This document shows, piece by piece, positions 16,689 through 27,011 of a stretch of DNA of 64,000 nt. How positions within the stretch are numbered: position 1 is the first letter of the stretch; every line of letters begins with the position of its first letter. Source of the stretch: Iodobacter ciconiae. Its GTDB lineage: Bacteria > Pseudomonadota > Gammaproteobacteria > Burkholderiales > Chitinibacteraceae. Location: positions 1,798,001 through 1,862,000 of the forward strand of contig NZ_CP034433.1 of assembly GCF_003952345.1 (NCBI RefSeq), given 5' to 3'. The position numbers and the translations under genes are program-made. The notes beneath the pieces are model-generated. The model was not told where the DNA came from, ran no database searches, and was given only the letters and a program-made list of their open reading frames with translations.

Positions 16689-17636
16689 ATGCGACAACTC
16701 AGTCCCAAAATCAGCCCCTGGCTTGCCAGCTTTAATCAGCAACTCAGCACCATGCAGGCTAATGGCTATAAGCCTACATGCACGAACGTGCGTGAGGGGC
16801 TGGCTTATTTAACAGCGGCTTTTGTGACTGATATCCCGGCAATACCCTGGGTGCAGGATGATCTGGTACCCTCACCCCGCTATAAAGTGCCAGTGCGGAT
16901 TTACCATCCCAACCCAAATCGTGCCCTGCCCGTACTGATTTATTTTCATGGCGGAGGGCATATGGCAGGAAGCATTACCGTTTATGACGCTATTTGCCGG
17001 AAAATCGCCATTGCCGCACAGCATATTGTGGTGTCCGCAGATTACCGGCTCGCCCCGGAGTGCCCTTATCCGGCAGGTGCAGATGATGCTTACACAGTGG
17101 TTAAAAACATCTGGGTTGTACTGGATCAGCGCCAATTACAATATCAGCGGCAGTTATCCATTGGCGGTGATTCTGCCGGTGGGGCACTTTCAGCCACCGT
17201 GGCCAGCATTGTGCAATTTGATCCAGCTATTGATATCCATGCCCAGCTGCTCATTTACCCCAGCCTGGATTACACACTCAGCGCCCCATCGCTGGATGAA
17301 AATAACAATGGTTATTTAATAAACAAAGAAAAAGTGACTTGGTACTTTAATAATTATTTTCAACAAAATGAAGACAGAAAAACCGCCTCGCCTCTATTTG
17401 CGGAATTTAGCGCAAAACTTCCTCCCACCCTTGTAATTAGCGCAGAATTCTGCCCGCTGCGAGATGAAGGCATAGCCTATTTGGCAAGGCTAAGGAAAGC
17501 AGGTGTGGCATCGGATCATTTACACTTTGCCGACTTACCCCATGCTTTTTTAAATCTGGAAAATCTAATTAAGGAAGAATGCCAACGTACTTACCAAAAT
17601 ATCGGGGCGTGGTTAAATTTAAAAAAGACCGCTTAA
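16689..17636 (+). CDS. Alpha/beta hydrolase, hormone-sensitive-lipase family esterase
   Basis: A 315 aa serine esterase of the HSL (bacterial family IV) type. HGGGHMAGS (about residues 90-98) is the oxyanion-hole motif, GDSAGGAL carries the nucleophile Ser (about 161), the acid is in CPLRDEG, and the base is in LPHAFLN. No signal peptide is present, so it is cytoplasmic. Such enzymes hydrolyse short acyl esters. Beside bdhA a hydroxybutyrate ester or oligomer is a reasonable guess but unproven. A hairpin terminator follows. Confidence 0.85.
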   Translation: MRQLSPKISPWLASFNQQLSTMQANGYKPTCTNVREGLAYLTAAFVTDIPAIPWVQDDLVPSPRYKVPVRIYHPNPNRALPVLIYFHGGGHMAGSITVYDAICRKIAIAAQHIVVSADYRLAPECPYPAGADDAYTVVKNIWVVLDQRQLQYQRQLSIGGDSAGGALSATVASIVQFDPAIDIHAQLLIYPSLDYTLSAPSLDENNNGYLINKEKVTWYFNNYFQQNEDRKTASPLFAEFSAKLPPTLVISAEFCPLRDEGIAYLARLRKAGVASDHLHFADLPHAFLNLENLIKEECQRTYQNIGAWLNLKKTA

Positions 17637-17645
17637 AAACCAATA

Positions 17646-17676
17646 AAAATGGCCCGGTATTAAACCGGACCATTTT
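17646..17676. terminator. Hairpin terminator after the esterase gene
   Basis: Inverted repeat AAAATGG-C-CCGGT / ACCGG-A-CCATTTT with an ATTAA loop and one internal mismatch, ten bases after the stop. The A/T arms on both sides would allow termination in either direction. Confidence 0.75.
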
Positions 17677-17751
17677 AAATTTTCAAAGCAAAATAATGGA
17701 TAACTTCAAAACTGAAGCAATCATTTTCTGGACTCTATATATTGAGCAACC

Positions 17752-18240
17752 TCATGCATCCAAAGTGATTACCGGCCTAAGCGCAGCCCGAATTGCGGCC
17801 TCATCAGGGATGGCTTTGGCCTGCCAGCGAATAACACGAATACCTGCCGAGCTTAAAGCTTTGTCTTTTTTTGTATCGGCTAGCTGGCGATCTTGCCGCT
17901 GGTGTGTCGCATCATCCAGCTCGATCACAGCCACAACACTGGAATCCTTATTACACACCACAAAATCAGCACTCATGCGGCTAATCCGATTAAGCCATGA
18001 ACGATAGTGATTACCTTTTTTTACCGCCAGCAAGCTGGAAAGCTGTACCTGCGCCAGCACAATATGCCCAGGCATGGCTTGTAATAAACGAAAGTACAGC
18101 ACTTGTTCGGGCGCTGTGAGTGGATTTTTAGCGTAAAACGGCCAAAGCCCCTCCTCGACAGCGCCCTGTGCCTTCGCTTTAATCATGGAAATAAGTATAA
18201 AAACAGCGCCAATTAACAATAAAAGCACAATAAATTTCAT
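17752..18240 (-). CDS. DUF2726 domain membrane-anchored protein
   Basis: A 162 aa protein with an N-terminal membrane helix (residues about 2-19) and a DUF2726 domain, which has a restriction-endonuclease-like (PD-(D/E)XK) fold. Visible features are LTAPEQVLYFRLLQAMP, ADFVVCNKDSSVVAVIELDD (the likely D...ExD active-site strand), and a conserved RVIRWQAKAIP near the end. Function is unknown; proteins of this type are often encoded beside replication or tRNA-synthetase genes without a defined role. It lies upstream of cysS in the opposite sense of the esterase. Confidence 0.8.
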   Translation of the reverse strand: MKFIVLLLLIGAVFILISMIKAKAQGAVEEGLWPFYAKNPLTAPEQVLYFRLLQAMPGHIVLAQVQLSSLLAVKKGNHYRSWLNRISRMSADFVVCNKDSSVVAVIELDDATHQRQDRQLADTKKDKALSSAGIRVIRWQAKAIPDEAAIRAALRPVITLDA

Positions 18241-18359
18241 TTTATTTCCATAAAAAAGGAATGAGTAAGGCGCAAGATTGAAACCCTGACTAACTTAGCA
18301 AGTACCGTCAGAGGCACGGTTGCTGCAACACGGATGGGCTTTTCACCCGCCCTGCACAA

Positions 18360-19745
18360 TCAGCCACGACGCCAGGTTGTGCCTTGCGCGCTGTCTTCCA
18401 GCACAATACCGGCAGCGATAAGCTCGTCTCTGATGCGATCGGATTCGGCAAAGTTTTTAGCGGCGCGGGCTGCTTTACGGCCTTCGATCAGCATTTCAAT
18501 CGCTGCTGCACTATATTCACCCTCTGCTTCGCCGATGCTGGCTTGTAAATAAGCTTGCGGCTCACGTTGCAACAGACCCAGTACTCCGGCCAGCGCTTTT
18601 AACTGCCCTGCCAGCTCACCCGATTGCTGTTTATTGACTTCCAGCGCCAGCTCAAACAACACCGCCACCGCCTCAACCGTATTAAAATCATCATCCATTG
18701 CGGCTTTAAAACGCAGGGCATAGCTGCTGGCCCAGTCAATTTCTGACTCGATAGCAGGCACATTTTTCAGCGTGGTATAAAAGCGGCCTAATGCACCCTT
18801 CGCGTCATCCAGATGGGCATCGCTATAATTTAACTGGCTGCGGTAATGGGCACGTAAGATAAAAAATCGTACGACTTCAGCGTCGTACTTTTCCAGCACT
18901 TCACGGATGGTGAAAAAATTGCCCAGGCTTTTAGACATTTTCTCATTATCGACGCGAATAAAGCCGTTATGCATCCAGTAATTCACATAGGCGTGGCCGT
19001 GTGCGCCTTCGGATTGAGCGATCTCGTTTTCGTGATGCGGAAACTGTAAATCCGAGCCACCGGCATGAATATCAAAATGGCTGCCCAGATGATGGCAGCT
19101 CATAGCCGAGCATTCGATATGCCAGCCCGGACGGCCCTCGCCCCAAGGGGAGGCCCATTTTGCATCTTGCGGCTCGTCAGCCTTAGCGGCTTTCCAGAGT
19201 ACAAAATCCAGCGGATCTTGTTTATTCACATCCACATCTACCCGCTCGCCTGCGCGTAAATCGTCCAGCGATTTACCAGATAATTTGCCGTAGCCTTCAA
19301 ACTTACGCACGGCGTAGTAAACATCGCCATTAGGTGCGGGATAAGCGAGCCCATTTTCAATCAGTTTGGCGATTAAATCATGCATGCCTTGAACGTGTTC
19401 GGTCGCGCGTGGCTCGTGATCGGGGCGGATCACCCCCAGTGCATCAAAATCTTCATTCATGGCGGCAATAAAACGGCCGGTCAGCGCGTTAATAGCTTCG
19501 CCGTTTTCTAAAGCGCGTTTAATGATTTTGTCATCAATATCAGTAATATTGCGAACATGAGTGAGCTGATAGCCGGAAGAGCGCAACCAGCGCGACACCA
19601 TATCAAACACCACCACCATACGGGCATGCCCCAGATGACAGTAGTCATACACGGTCATGCCGCAAACATACATATTCACCTTACCATCTGTAATCGGCTG
19701 AAAGCGCTGTTTTTCCCGGGCCAGTGTGTTGTAGATATTTAACAT
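18360..19745 (-). CDS. cysS: Cysteine--tRNA ligase
   Basis: Class I aminoacyl-tRNA synthetase (461 aa, identical in length to E. coli CysS) that charges tRNA-Cys in the cytoplasm. The ATP-binding HIGH motif is HLGH (residues 37-40) and KMSKS is present in [12 protein letters not shown]. Zinc ligands include C28 in YVCGMTVYD and the Cys/His of [13 protein letters not shown]. The ATG at 19745 matches the family start (MLNIYNTL); a TTG at 19784 would add 13 residues absent from homologues. Confidence 0.97.
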   Translation of the reverse strand: MLNIYNTLAREKQRFQPITDGKVNMYVCGMTVYDYCHLGHARMVVVFDMVSRWLRSSGYQLTHVRNITDIDDKIIKRALENGEAINALTGRFIAAMNEDFDALGVIRPDHEPRATEHVQGMHDLIAKLIENGLAYPAPNGDVYYAVRKFEGYGKLSGKSLDDLRAGERVDVDVNKQDPLDFVLWKAAKADEPQDAKWASPWGEGRPGWHIECSAMSCHHLGSHFDIHAGGSDLQFPHHENEIAQSEGAHGHAYVNYWMHNGFIRVDNEKMSKSLGNFFTIREVLEKYDAEVVRFFILRAHYRSQLNYSDAHLDDAKGALGRFYTTLKNVPAIESEIDWASSYALRFKAAMDDDFNTVEAVAVLFELALEVNKQQSGELAGQLKALAGVLGLLQREPQAYLQASIGEAEGEYSAAAIEMLIEGRKAARAAKNFAESDRIRDELIAAGIVLEDSAQGTTWRRG

Positions 19746-20279
19746 GGTCGCTGTTTCGTTGGCATAAAAGAGTGATTCTACCAAAGCTGCCCGCCCTGCG
19801 CTTCATCGGCAAACAATATGGAGCAAAAAGTCGGGGTTTTTACCTAAAACACGCTGGGTGCTTTTGCCCTAATCAACACAAAAACATGCACAATATGTGC
19901 AAGTAAAATATCCGGGTAATCACCTTGGCAACGCTAAAAAAGTTATCTAATACAACAATCCTGTTTGCGTAATCCCCTGATTTAGCATATAGAGCATATA
20001 ATTAAGCGCATATAACATCAGCCTGCAATGCAAGTTATATATTATTTAACATATAGGGAGTCAATTGGGGTTGATGACAATCATCACTATTGAATGCTCT
20101 TTGATATTCTTTTGCGTAAATTCAGTAATAGACCAGAGGTTTTATAATATTTATCACTAAAAACCGGGCTGCGATTGATGTTTTTATTCTGTAACTATGG
20201 TAAATAGAGGCGAGAGAGTGGCCCTGCCGGATCACTAAGTGTTATTGCATCATTTCTTAAATTGATTCTGACATTTAAA
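19746..20279. other. Gene-free intergenic region (534 bp)
   Basis: AT-rich DNA between cysS and the BLUF gene. It was checked for small genes, tRNAs and repeats; nothing convincing was found. The cysS promoter should lie at its left side. No hairpin terminator was obvious after the BLUF gene stop at 20280. Confidence 0.5.
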
Positions 20280-20699
20280 TTAACGCCGCCCCCAAAAATC
20301 TTTTAACAAAATCAAGCCCTCGCACTCTTTTTCTTTTCCTGTAAAGATATCTGCAGTTTTCTCCCAGAGCGCCGAAGACAACGCCAGCATTTGTGATTTA
20401 GTGGGTTGTGCATATCCCATATGCCAATCAGAAAAACTACGCTTACTGATTTTTTCATCAAATAAACAAATAATCCCCGAATGCTGACGGCTGTCAGTAA
20501 TACGCCTAAATGTCTCACGCAATATGGGCTCCGGTCCTTCAAGACACTGCATAAAATCACCATTATTATAAAGTAATACGCCTGTTACATTATTTTTATT
20601 ATTTTGCTCAACAGCGCCCAGCAATAACACTTCTAACTCAGCCTCAGTCATTAAACGGGTCGCCGTGCTTACATAAACTAAAGTATGAAGATCAGACAT
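20280..20699 (-). CDS. BLUF-domain blue-light sensor protein (single domain)
   Basis: A 139 aa stand-alone flavin (FAD) photoreceptor. Conserved BLUF residues are present: Tyr9 (LVYVS), Asn33/34 region (EQNNKNNVTGVLLY), Gln51 (GDFMQCLEGP), and Trp92 and Met94 (FSDWHMGY). No output domain is fused, so signalling must go through a protein partner, as in PixD- or BlrB-type short BLUF proteins. Neighbouring genes give no partner (no EAL, GGDEF or response regulator adjacent). Confidence 0.92.
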   Translation of the reverse strand: MSDLHTLVYVSTATRLMTEAELEVLLLGAVEQNNKNNVTGVLLYNNGDFMQCLEGPEPILRETFRRITDSRQHSGIICLFDEKISKRSFSDWHMGYAQPTKSQMLALSSALWEKTADIFTGKEKECEGLILLKDFWGRR

Positions 20700-21275
20700 T
20701 TTTTACTTATCCTTCCAGTCAGAAGAAAAATACCTGGCAATATTAAAAAATAAAACCAGCCATCCGCATTCCATTTATAGTGCGATTATTATAACCTTGC
20801 CAATTGTAATAGATTAAATAATGAATAATCACTGCGATTACCTTCCCTTGCGCAGGCCTGTTAAAGCTTAAATAGTTTTTTTCCCGCGTGTCCGGCTTGT
20901 GCAAAAAACAGAAAATCCAAATATTTGCTAAACCAGCGTCAGCAGGCACACCTCAGAGAAAAACCGGTGCGAGCGTGGTTATTTTACAAGGGTAGCAACA
21001 CCACTGCCGGGCTTATTTCAGAATATCTGGCCTGACACTCCAGCTTTCGGCATTCATGCCGTGGCATATACGATGCAACCGGATAATTTTCGGCAAAACA
21101 ACTCATTTTTGCACCGTACCGGCTGCTAACCTGCAATGCAATACATAATAGCTTTTTTATAATTAATAAAAATGCTTTGAAAAAATCCAGGTCGAAAAGA
21201 TTGCATACCTGCCAAGGATAAGAGTTATCGTATTTATAAATATATCTGCCGGATTATTAAACATATATAAAAATA
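20700..21275. other. Gene-free intergenic region upstream of the BLUF gene
   Basis: About 575 bp of mostly AT-rich sequence with a few GC-richer patches (20930-21130). One 68-codon frame on the minus strand (20743-20949) has no ribosome-binding site or recognisable protein features. Otherwise nothing was identified. Confidence 0.5.
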
Positions 21276-21290
21276 GCCTGCAATGCAGGC
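21276..21290 (-). terminator. Putative terminator after the exported protein gene
   Basis: GCCTGC-ATT-GCAGGC hairpin followed, on the minus strand, by TATTTTTAT. It lies 18 bp after the stop of the minus-strand gene at 21309. The stem is short (6 bp), so efficiency may be modest. Confidence 0.5.
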
Positions 21291-21308
21291 CATACCAAAA
21301 ATCACGCC

Positions 21309-21866
21309 CTAATTACCCCAGATAATCAATTTAACACGGCTAACAATTAATAGCTGATCCCCGGCTTCTGCCTTCATTAGCAAAGCTTTATTTTCAACCG
21401 GAATCGTTACTATTTTTCCTGCTACATTTTTAACCGTTACATTACCTGCATCAAGGTCAACATTCAGAATGTCATTGTAAAAGGTTTGCGTTTTTAAAAT
21501 GCCAGCACCGTCTGCCGTTATATCACGCCCTTGAGAGTCAACGATTTTACGTACACCCGCACCACCTTTTTGCAGTACAATTGCAGAAGATTGTGAGCTA
21601 CTGACTCCCACTTTATCATTCACTTTCAATCGATCAAAATGTGTTATTTTCTGATCAATATGATCAAAAAATAATTTTTGCCCATTTGGCAAAGCTAAAA
21701 GAATATTACGCTGCGCAATATCAATTTCTTCAACATTTGCCTGGACAGTAGATTTTTCTGATAGACTAACTAATATTTCTCTCTCATGCGTTTCCTCGGC
21801 AATAGCAATTTGTCCTGCCATTACACCAAAAGCAATCAATAATGCTCCAAGCATCTTATTACACAT
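21309..21866 (-). CDS. Exported protein of unknown function
   Basis: A 185 aa protein with a Sec signal peptide (residues 1 to about 23, LLIAFGVMAGQIAIA). The mature part has two similar beta-rich segments of the form 'V..(I/V)D...(R/G)N(I/V)....G' then a 'KV.DKV.V' turn (ANVEEIDIAQRNILLALPNG and NVDLDAGNVTVKNVAGKIV). This suggests a duplicated small beta domain. I recognise the pattern from exported proteobacterial proteins without known function. It stands alone; no operon partner is evident. Confidence 0.65.
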   Translation of the reverse strand: MCNKMLGALLIAFGVMAGQIAIAEETHEREILVSLSEKSTVQANVEEIDIAQRNILLALPNGQKLFFDHIDQKITHFDRLKVNDKVGVSSSQSSAIVLQKGGAGVRKIVDSQGRDITADGAGILKTQTFYNDILNVDLDAGNVTVKNVAGKIVTIPVENKALLMKAEAGDQLLIVSRVKLIIWGN

Positions 21867-22258
21867 TTTATTTCCTTAATGGAAAAAATTGAATGTTTGA
21901 AGACTAACATAGGAATTTACACTAAAAATATTAACTAATACCTGCGCCATTCGTCTATTTTTTGAAACTTTTTATACTAAATTTAGTTTTGGTATTTATT
22001 CATATGCATTACTTAAAAAAAATGATGATGTGCTAATTAAATGTTTCACCCGTAAATATATCAATCCAAGCATCCGCCACCAGATACAAGCAAAGGTAAA
22101 AACGCTGGTCTATTAAACCTCAGCCTTTTTAGTTTCTGCCTTGCCCTGAAAAAACATGGCCAAAACACGTTTTTATCAAACCACTTTGGGCTTACACAAG
22201 CACGCCTTGCCTGCTAGACTTGCAGCCATTCTTGCAGCGTGCAACATAGGAAAAAGTG
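21867..22258. other. Intergenic region upstream of trpS
   Basis: Divergent promoter region of about 390 bp between the exported protein gene and trpS. It is AT-rich on the left. No leader peptide with Trp codons or T-box-like element was recognised. Confidence 0.45.
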
Positions 22259-23557
22259 ATGAGTTTGCGTGTTCTTACCGGCATTACCACCTCGGGTACA
22301 CCCCACTTGGGCAATTATGTAGGGGCAATTCGCCCGGCAATTGTTGCTAGCCAAATCCCGGATACCGATTGCTTCTTTTTTATGGCCGATTACCATGCGC
22401 TGATTAAATGCGATGACCCGGCACGGATCGAGCGCTCGCGCCTTGAAATTGCAGCCACCTGGCTGGCTGCCGGGCTGGATCCGGAACGCGTAACTTTTTA
22501 CCGCCAAAGCGATGTACCTGAAGTCACCGAGCTGAACTGGCTGCTGACCTGTGTAACCGCCAAGGGCCAGATGAACCGCGCCCACGCTTACAAAGCCAGC
22601 ATGGATGCCAACGAGGCCGCAGGCGAAGACCCTGACGCAGGCATTACCATGGGGCTGTTTTGCTATCCTATTTTAATGGCTGCCGATATTCTGCTGTTTA
22701 ACCCGCACAAAGTGCCGGTGGGCCGCGATCAGATTCAGCATATTGAAATGGCACGCGATGTAGCCGCCCGCTTTAACCATTTATTTGGTCAGGGCAGCGA
22801 TTTATTTGTACTGCCAGAGGCACATATCGAAGAGCACGTTGCCACACTGCCAGGCCTTGATGGTCGCAAAATGAGCAAAAGCTACGACAATACAATTCCG
22901 CTGTTTGAAGGCGGCCAGAAAGCCATGAAAGACGCAATCGCTAAGATTGTAACCAACAGCCTATTACCCGGGGACGCCAAAGACCCGGATAACTCGCATC
23001 TTGTAACTATTTTTGAGGCCTTTGCTTCAAAAGAGCAAACGCAGCAATTTAAGGATGAGCTGCGTGCAGGCCTGGGCTGGGGCGATGCAAAAAAACGTCT
23101 GCTGGATTTAATCGAGCGCGATATTGCGCCAATGCGTGAGCGCTACAACACCCTGATGACACACCCGGAAGAAATTGAAGCGCTGCTGCAGGCCGGTGCT
23201 GCCAAAGCACGTGCCACGGCTGCGCCTTTATTAAAGAAAGTACGCGAATCGCTGGGCCTGCGTGCCATGCAAGCGATTGCCACCTCTACCGCCAAAGCAG
23301 AGAAAAAAGCCGCACTGCCGCTGTTTAAACAGTTTCGCTTAGAAGACGGCCTGTTTTACTTTAACTTCAGCACCGCCGATGGCCGGCTGCTGCTGCAAAG
23401 CACGGGCTTTACCCAAGGCAAAGAAGCCGGGCAATGGATCGCAAAACTTAAAAATGAAGGCGTGGCCGCGATTGAAGGCAATACAAGCATCAGCCTGAGC
23501 GAAGGCGTTATGGCAACCGACATCAGTGCGGCTTTAGCGGTATTACTGGCAGAATAG
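22259..23557 (+). CDS. trpS: Tryptophan--tRNA ligase
   Basis: Class I aminoacyl-tRNA synthetase charging tRNA-Trp (432 aa). ATP-binding motifs are SGTPHLGN (HIGH, near residue 13) and [10 protein letters not shown] (KMSKS). The protein is about 100 residues longer than E. coli TrpS. The extra C-terminal domain (after about residue 330, starting near [16 protein letters not shown]) is seen in a long TrpS form of some proteobacteria. ATG at 22259 is preferred over the GTG three bases upstream, since AGGA precedes it at suitable spacing. A strong terminator follows. Confidence 0.95.
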   Translation: MSLRVLTGITTSGTPHLGNYVGAIRPAIVASQIPDTDCFFFMADYHALIKCDDPARIERSRLEIAATWLAAGLDPERVTFYRQSDVPEVTELNWLLTCVTAKGQMNRAHAYKASMDANEAAGEDPDAGITMGLFCYPILMAADILLFNPHKVPVGRDQIQHIEMARDVAARFNHLFGQGSDLFVLPEAHIEEHVATLPGLDGRKMSKSYDNTIPLFEGGQKAMKDAIAKIVTNSLLPGDAKDPDNSHLVTIFEAFASKEQTQQFKDELRAGLGWGDAKKRLLDLIERDIAPMRERYNTLMTHPEEIEALLQAGAAKARATAAPLLKKVRESLGLRAMQAIATSTAKAEKKAALPLFKQFRLEDGLFYFNFSTADGRLLLQSTGFTQGKEAGQWIAKLKNEGVAAIEGNTSISLSEGVMATDISAALAVLLAE

Positions 23558-23616
23558 AGCATCAAGTGCCCTGTATTTTTTAATAGTGCAACCCGCAGGT
23601 TGTCCTACAGGCCTGC

Positions 23617-23649
23617 AAAAGCCACTCAAATCATGAGTGGCTTTTTTGT
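23617..23649 (+). terminator. Rho-independent terminator after trpS
   Basis: Perfect 12 bp stem AAAAGCCACTCA / TGAGTGGCTTTT with loop AATCA and a run of six T in the descending arm. It is located 60 bp after the trpS stop. Confidence 0.9.
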
Positions 23650-23707
23650 GCTCAAGAAATACGCTTTGCTGATTTAATCAATGATGCCTCGGCAAAGTAT
23701 CACTAGC

Positions 23708-25563
23708 TTAATCATCAAATGACACCTTTGTTGCAATCAAAACACCATTATTTAAGGCTCCTTTTACCTCTACCACCCGGCCACTTGCAAGATCACTGCT
23801 TTTTCCATCATTAAACTCCGCCTTGCTGGCATCGGTTTTTTGCCCAGCCACTTTAAAATCGCTGACAGAGACAAAATCACTTACCGCGCCTTTTACTTCC
23901 AGTGTGCTTGCCCTGCCCTTGATCTCAATTTTTTGTGCTTGTAGCTGATTTCCGCTTTTCAGCACGCTAGCTTCTACTTTTACACCATTCACCAAACTTG
24001 CTGACACCCCCCCTCAATGGGCGTCGTGCTACTCCAAAAAATAGTCACAGCATTTAATTTAAACTGGCTGCTGCTTACCCCACTGACAACCCCGTTCAAT
24101 CTGACAGGCTCTGCCTTGGTCGCCGTAAACTTCACTTCGCGTACTTGCAAAATATCAGCAACAAACTCCCCCCTGATCGTTACTTTTTTACCATTGGCGA
24201 AGTCAGTTTTACTCGCGGCTTTGTCTGAACCGGCATTGATATACACCGTTTTATCGCTTAATTGCATGGTTTGACTGATACCCGACAATGCAAATTTACC
24301 GCTCGATACCACGTAGTCTTTAATCTCACCTGGAAAAGTTCTAGTTGTCAGATCAGGCTTACTGCTTGTACCCGTACTGGTTTCAATTTTTAATGTCTTG
24401 GCCTGCACCACACCACTGGCAATACTACCTTCCAGTTTAACCAAGACGCCATTAGCCAGATTATCGGCTGTACCCCCCTCAATTTTGGCGGTGCTGGCAT
24501 CAACCAAAGCCCCGCGCACCTTAAAGCTAGCCAGGGAAATAAAATCTGTAAGTGAGCCCTTTAGTTCGACTTTGGCATCCGTACTATCTTTTACAAACTT
24601 CACACCCGTAGCTACCAGCTTGTCGGTTTGCCACACCCCGCCCACCCGTACCGCCTTGCCATTTGCCAGCTCAGCAAGTACACCGCTTTCGAACCTGGCC
24701 TTGCTGGCATCAACCAGCACTTCGCCTATTTTAAAGCTGACTGCTTTGCTATCCAAACCGGCAATCAATCCGCCAATTTGCATTTTCAGCCCATCACCTG
24801 CCTGTGGTTTTTTAACCTTAACTGCTTTGGCTATCATTACCCCCGAGGTACTTACCGCCTGATCACTCCAGGCAGCAATAAGCTGACCGTTTTCCAGCAA
24901 TACCCCCTCAGGACGCAGCTTTGCGCTGCTAAAATTAACGGTTAAACCGCTAAGGACCAGTGTTTTAGCTATATTGTCAAGCGCGCTTACCGCACCAACC
25001 ACGCGCACCATCACCGCGCTAGCCGGATCTTTGCGTTCAATCCGGCTAGCCACAATGGCGCCAGTGGCATCGCGGCTGCCGTGTACTTCTACGATATCGC
25101 CGACTAATAAATCAGCCAGCACGCTGGCACCTTCAAATACCGTAGGTGCAGCGACATCGACGGATACTTTTACGGTTTGCCCGGCCAACTTAAAGCCAAT
25201 CCCCGCTTGTAATTCAGAAATCTTACCGTAAACCTCAGGCAAAGCAGTCAGTGTTTTGATTTTGTCATCGCTACCCTGATCGGATTCCACCTTCATGCCC
25301 AGCTTGATGTCATTGCTGGTACCTGTAGTGGTGGCCGACGGGTCTTGCTCTACCTTAAAGCTGGCGCTACTGTCGTCCAGCGTGACACCATCAATAATCA
25401 CACTGCCAAAACCTGTGACAGTACCCTGGGCATAAGCACCACCACTAATGGCAATCGGAATCGTTGCCACAGTAGTCAATGAGCCTCCACTCCCACCGCC
25501 GCAGGCATAAAGCCCCATGCTGACCACAAGGGCTGCCATCCAGATTTTTAAACGCTGTTCCAT
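23708..25563 (-). pseudogene. DUF5666-repeat lipoprotein gene, frameshifted at a poly-G tract
   Basis: The gene starts at 25563 (AAGGGA ribosome-binding site; MEQRLKIW...). A lipoprotein signal peptide with lipobox LYAC (Cys about residue 20) is followed by GGGSGG. The rest is a series of DUF5666-like beta domains of 70-80 residues with the recurring pattern 'FKV.G..VDAS.A..E.G....L.NG..V.V.G'. At a run of seven G (plus-strand C at 24007-24013) the frame ends in GGCQQVW-stop. The same repeat pattern continues in another frame (SASLVNGVKVEAS ... VVEVKGALNNGVL) to 23708. One extra G would join them (IEGG-VSASLVNG). Outer-membrane or periplasmic lipoprotein of unknown function; frameshift may be real, phase-variable, or an assembly error. 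Confidence 0.8.
24007..24013 (-). repeat. Poly-G tract (7 G) at the frameshift point
   Basis: Seven consecutive C on the plus strand, read as G7 in the DUF5666 gene, lie exactly where the coding frame breaks. G8 or G5 would restore the downstream frame. Homopolymers of this kind are both slippage-prone in vivo and error-prone in sequencing. Confidence 0.8.
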
Positions 25564-25811
25564 GATTGATCCCTTTTTATTCACACCATGATGAGCACCA
25601 TGAATTGTGGAGGGCAAACCCAGGCTGACAATAAGACTTACCACCTTTTCAGCGATAAGCGGTGTGAAAGCTTCCACAAGCTCAGCACCACGACCAGTGA
25701 TATGCAAACGGGTAAATCAACATACGGCGTTTAATTTTTTGAATATGTAATTTTACCTATACACCCCGGTACATAATGGGTAAATTAAATACACATTTAA
25801 AAGAGATACAT

Positions 25812-27011
25812 ATGCTTAATACAGCCCAACGTGATCTAGTCCGCGCCACCGCCCCCATCCTCAAACAACATGGTATTGCGCTAACTACCCATTTTTACGC
25901 ACGCATGTTTCAACACAATCCGGAACTCAAACAAATCTTCAACGAAGGCAATCAGCAATCCGGCGCACAGCAGCAAGCACTCGCCATGGCTGTGGCAGCC
26001 TACGCCGAACACATTGATCACCCCGGCGTGCTAGCTCCTGTGCTCACCCATATCGCCAATAAACACATCAGCCTGGGTATCCGCCCGGAGCACTACCCGA
26101 TTGTAGGCCACCATTTACTGGCATCTATCCGGGAAGTATTGGGTGCAGCCGCTACGGATGAATTAATTGCAGCATGGGCGGCAGCCTACGGCCAGCTTGC
26201 CGATGTATTGATTGCAGAAGAGGCGCAGCTTTATGCCGCAGCTGCTTTTAAACAAGGTGGCTGGACAGGCTGGCGCGGTTTTGTTGTGACAAAAAAAGAG
26301 CAGGAAAGCACTGAAATTACTTCTTTTTATTTACGCCCAGCAGATAGTGGCAGCGTGCCGGATTACACACCGGGGCAATATATTTCGGTCAGGATGTTTG
26401 TACCGGAATGGAATCTGATGCAGCCACGCCAATACAGCTTGTCCGATGCACCGGGCAACGATTACCTGCGCATCTCAGTCAAGCGCGAGCAAAGCGGTAA
26501 TATCATTGGCCAGGTGTCTAATCTATTGCACAACACGGTAAATGTCGGCGATATAATTGATCTGGCCCCGCCAGCGGGCGATTTTATATTGCATCAGGAT
26601 CGCAAAACCCCCGTGATTTTAATCAGCGGCGGCGTAGGTATTACTCCGATGCTGGCGATGCTCAAACACTTAGTAAAAACCGGCAGCGATCGTGCGGTGC
26701 GCTTTGTACACGGCTGCCGCAATAGCGACGTGCATGCTTTTAAACAAGTGGTAAATCAGCTGGCAGCCCAAGAATCCAGCGTTGAGAAAGCCGTATTTTA
26801 TGATGAAGGCGGCCCGGAGCATAGCCACGACCATATAGGCTATGTGGATCTGGCTAAAATCTCCGACACCGTTATTTTGCCTGACGCCGATTACTACCTT
26901 TGCGGGCCACTGGCCTTTATGCAAGCTCAGATCAAATCATTACAAGCCATGGGAGTGAGTGCAGAGCGAATTCATGCGGAGGCATTTGGGACCGGGGGTG
27001 TTGCGGCTTAG
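25812..27011 (+). CDS. hmp: Flavohemoprotein (nitric oxide dioxygenase) Hmp
   Basis: Cytoplasmic enzyme (399 aa) that oxidises NO to nitrate with O2 and NAD(P)H. The globin domain covers residues 1 to about 138 (HFYARMFQHNPELKQIF; proximal His in VLTHIANKH). Next comes the FAD domain (RQYSLSD flavin motif) and the NAD domain (VILISGGVGITPMLAML; C-terminal YYLCGPLAFM). Start at 25812 (MLNTAQRDLV) matches the family; an upstream ATG at 25776 would add 12 non-conserved residues. The stop codon TAG falls inside the end of repeat copy 2. It fits the nitrate/nitrite physiology seen in the nap-nar region. Confidence 0.96.
   Translation: MLNTAQRDLVRATAPILKQHGIALTTHFYARMFQHNPELKQIFNEGNQQSGAQQQALAMAVAAYAEHIDHPGVLAPVLTHIANKHISLGIRPEHYPIVGHHLLASIREVLGAAATDELIAAWAAAYGQLADVLIAEEAQLYAAAAFKQGGWTGWRGFVVTKKEQESTEITSFYLRPADSGSVPDYTPGQYISVRMFVPEWNLMQPRQYSLSDAPGNDYLRISVKREQSGNIIGQVSNLLHNTVNVGDIIDLAPPAGDFILHQDRKTPVILISGGVGITPMLAMLKHLVKTGSDRAVRFVHGCRNSDVHAFKQVVNQLAAQESSVEKAVFYDEGGPEHSHDHIGYVDLAKISDTVILPDADYYLCGPLAFMQAQIKSLQAMGVSAERIHAEAFGTGGVAA

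Noticed and set aside
20743..20949. Possible 68-codon gene upstream of the BLUF gene
   Set aside because: No ribosome-binding site, no domain features, and Lys/Asn-rich composition as expected from AT-rich non-coding DNA.
25750..25811. Possible NsrR operator before hmp
   Set aside because: AT-rich stretches around ACACATTTAAAA are suggestive, but no convincing inverted repeat matching the NsrR consensus could be read.
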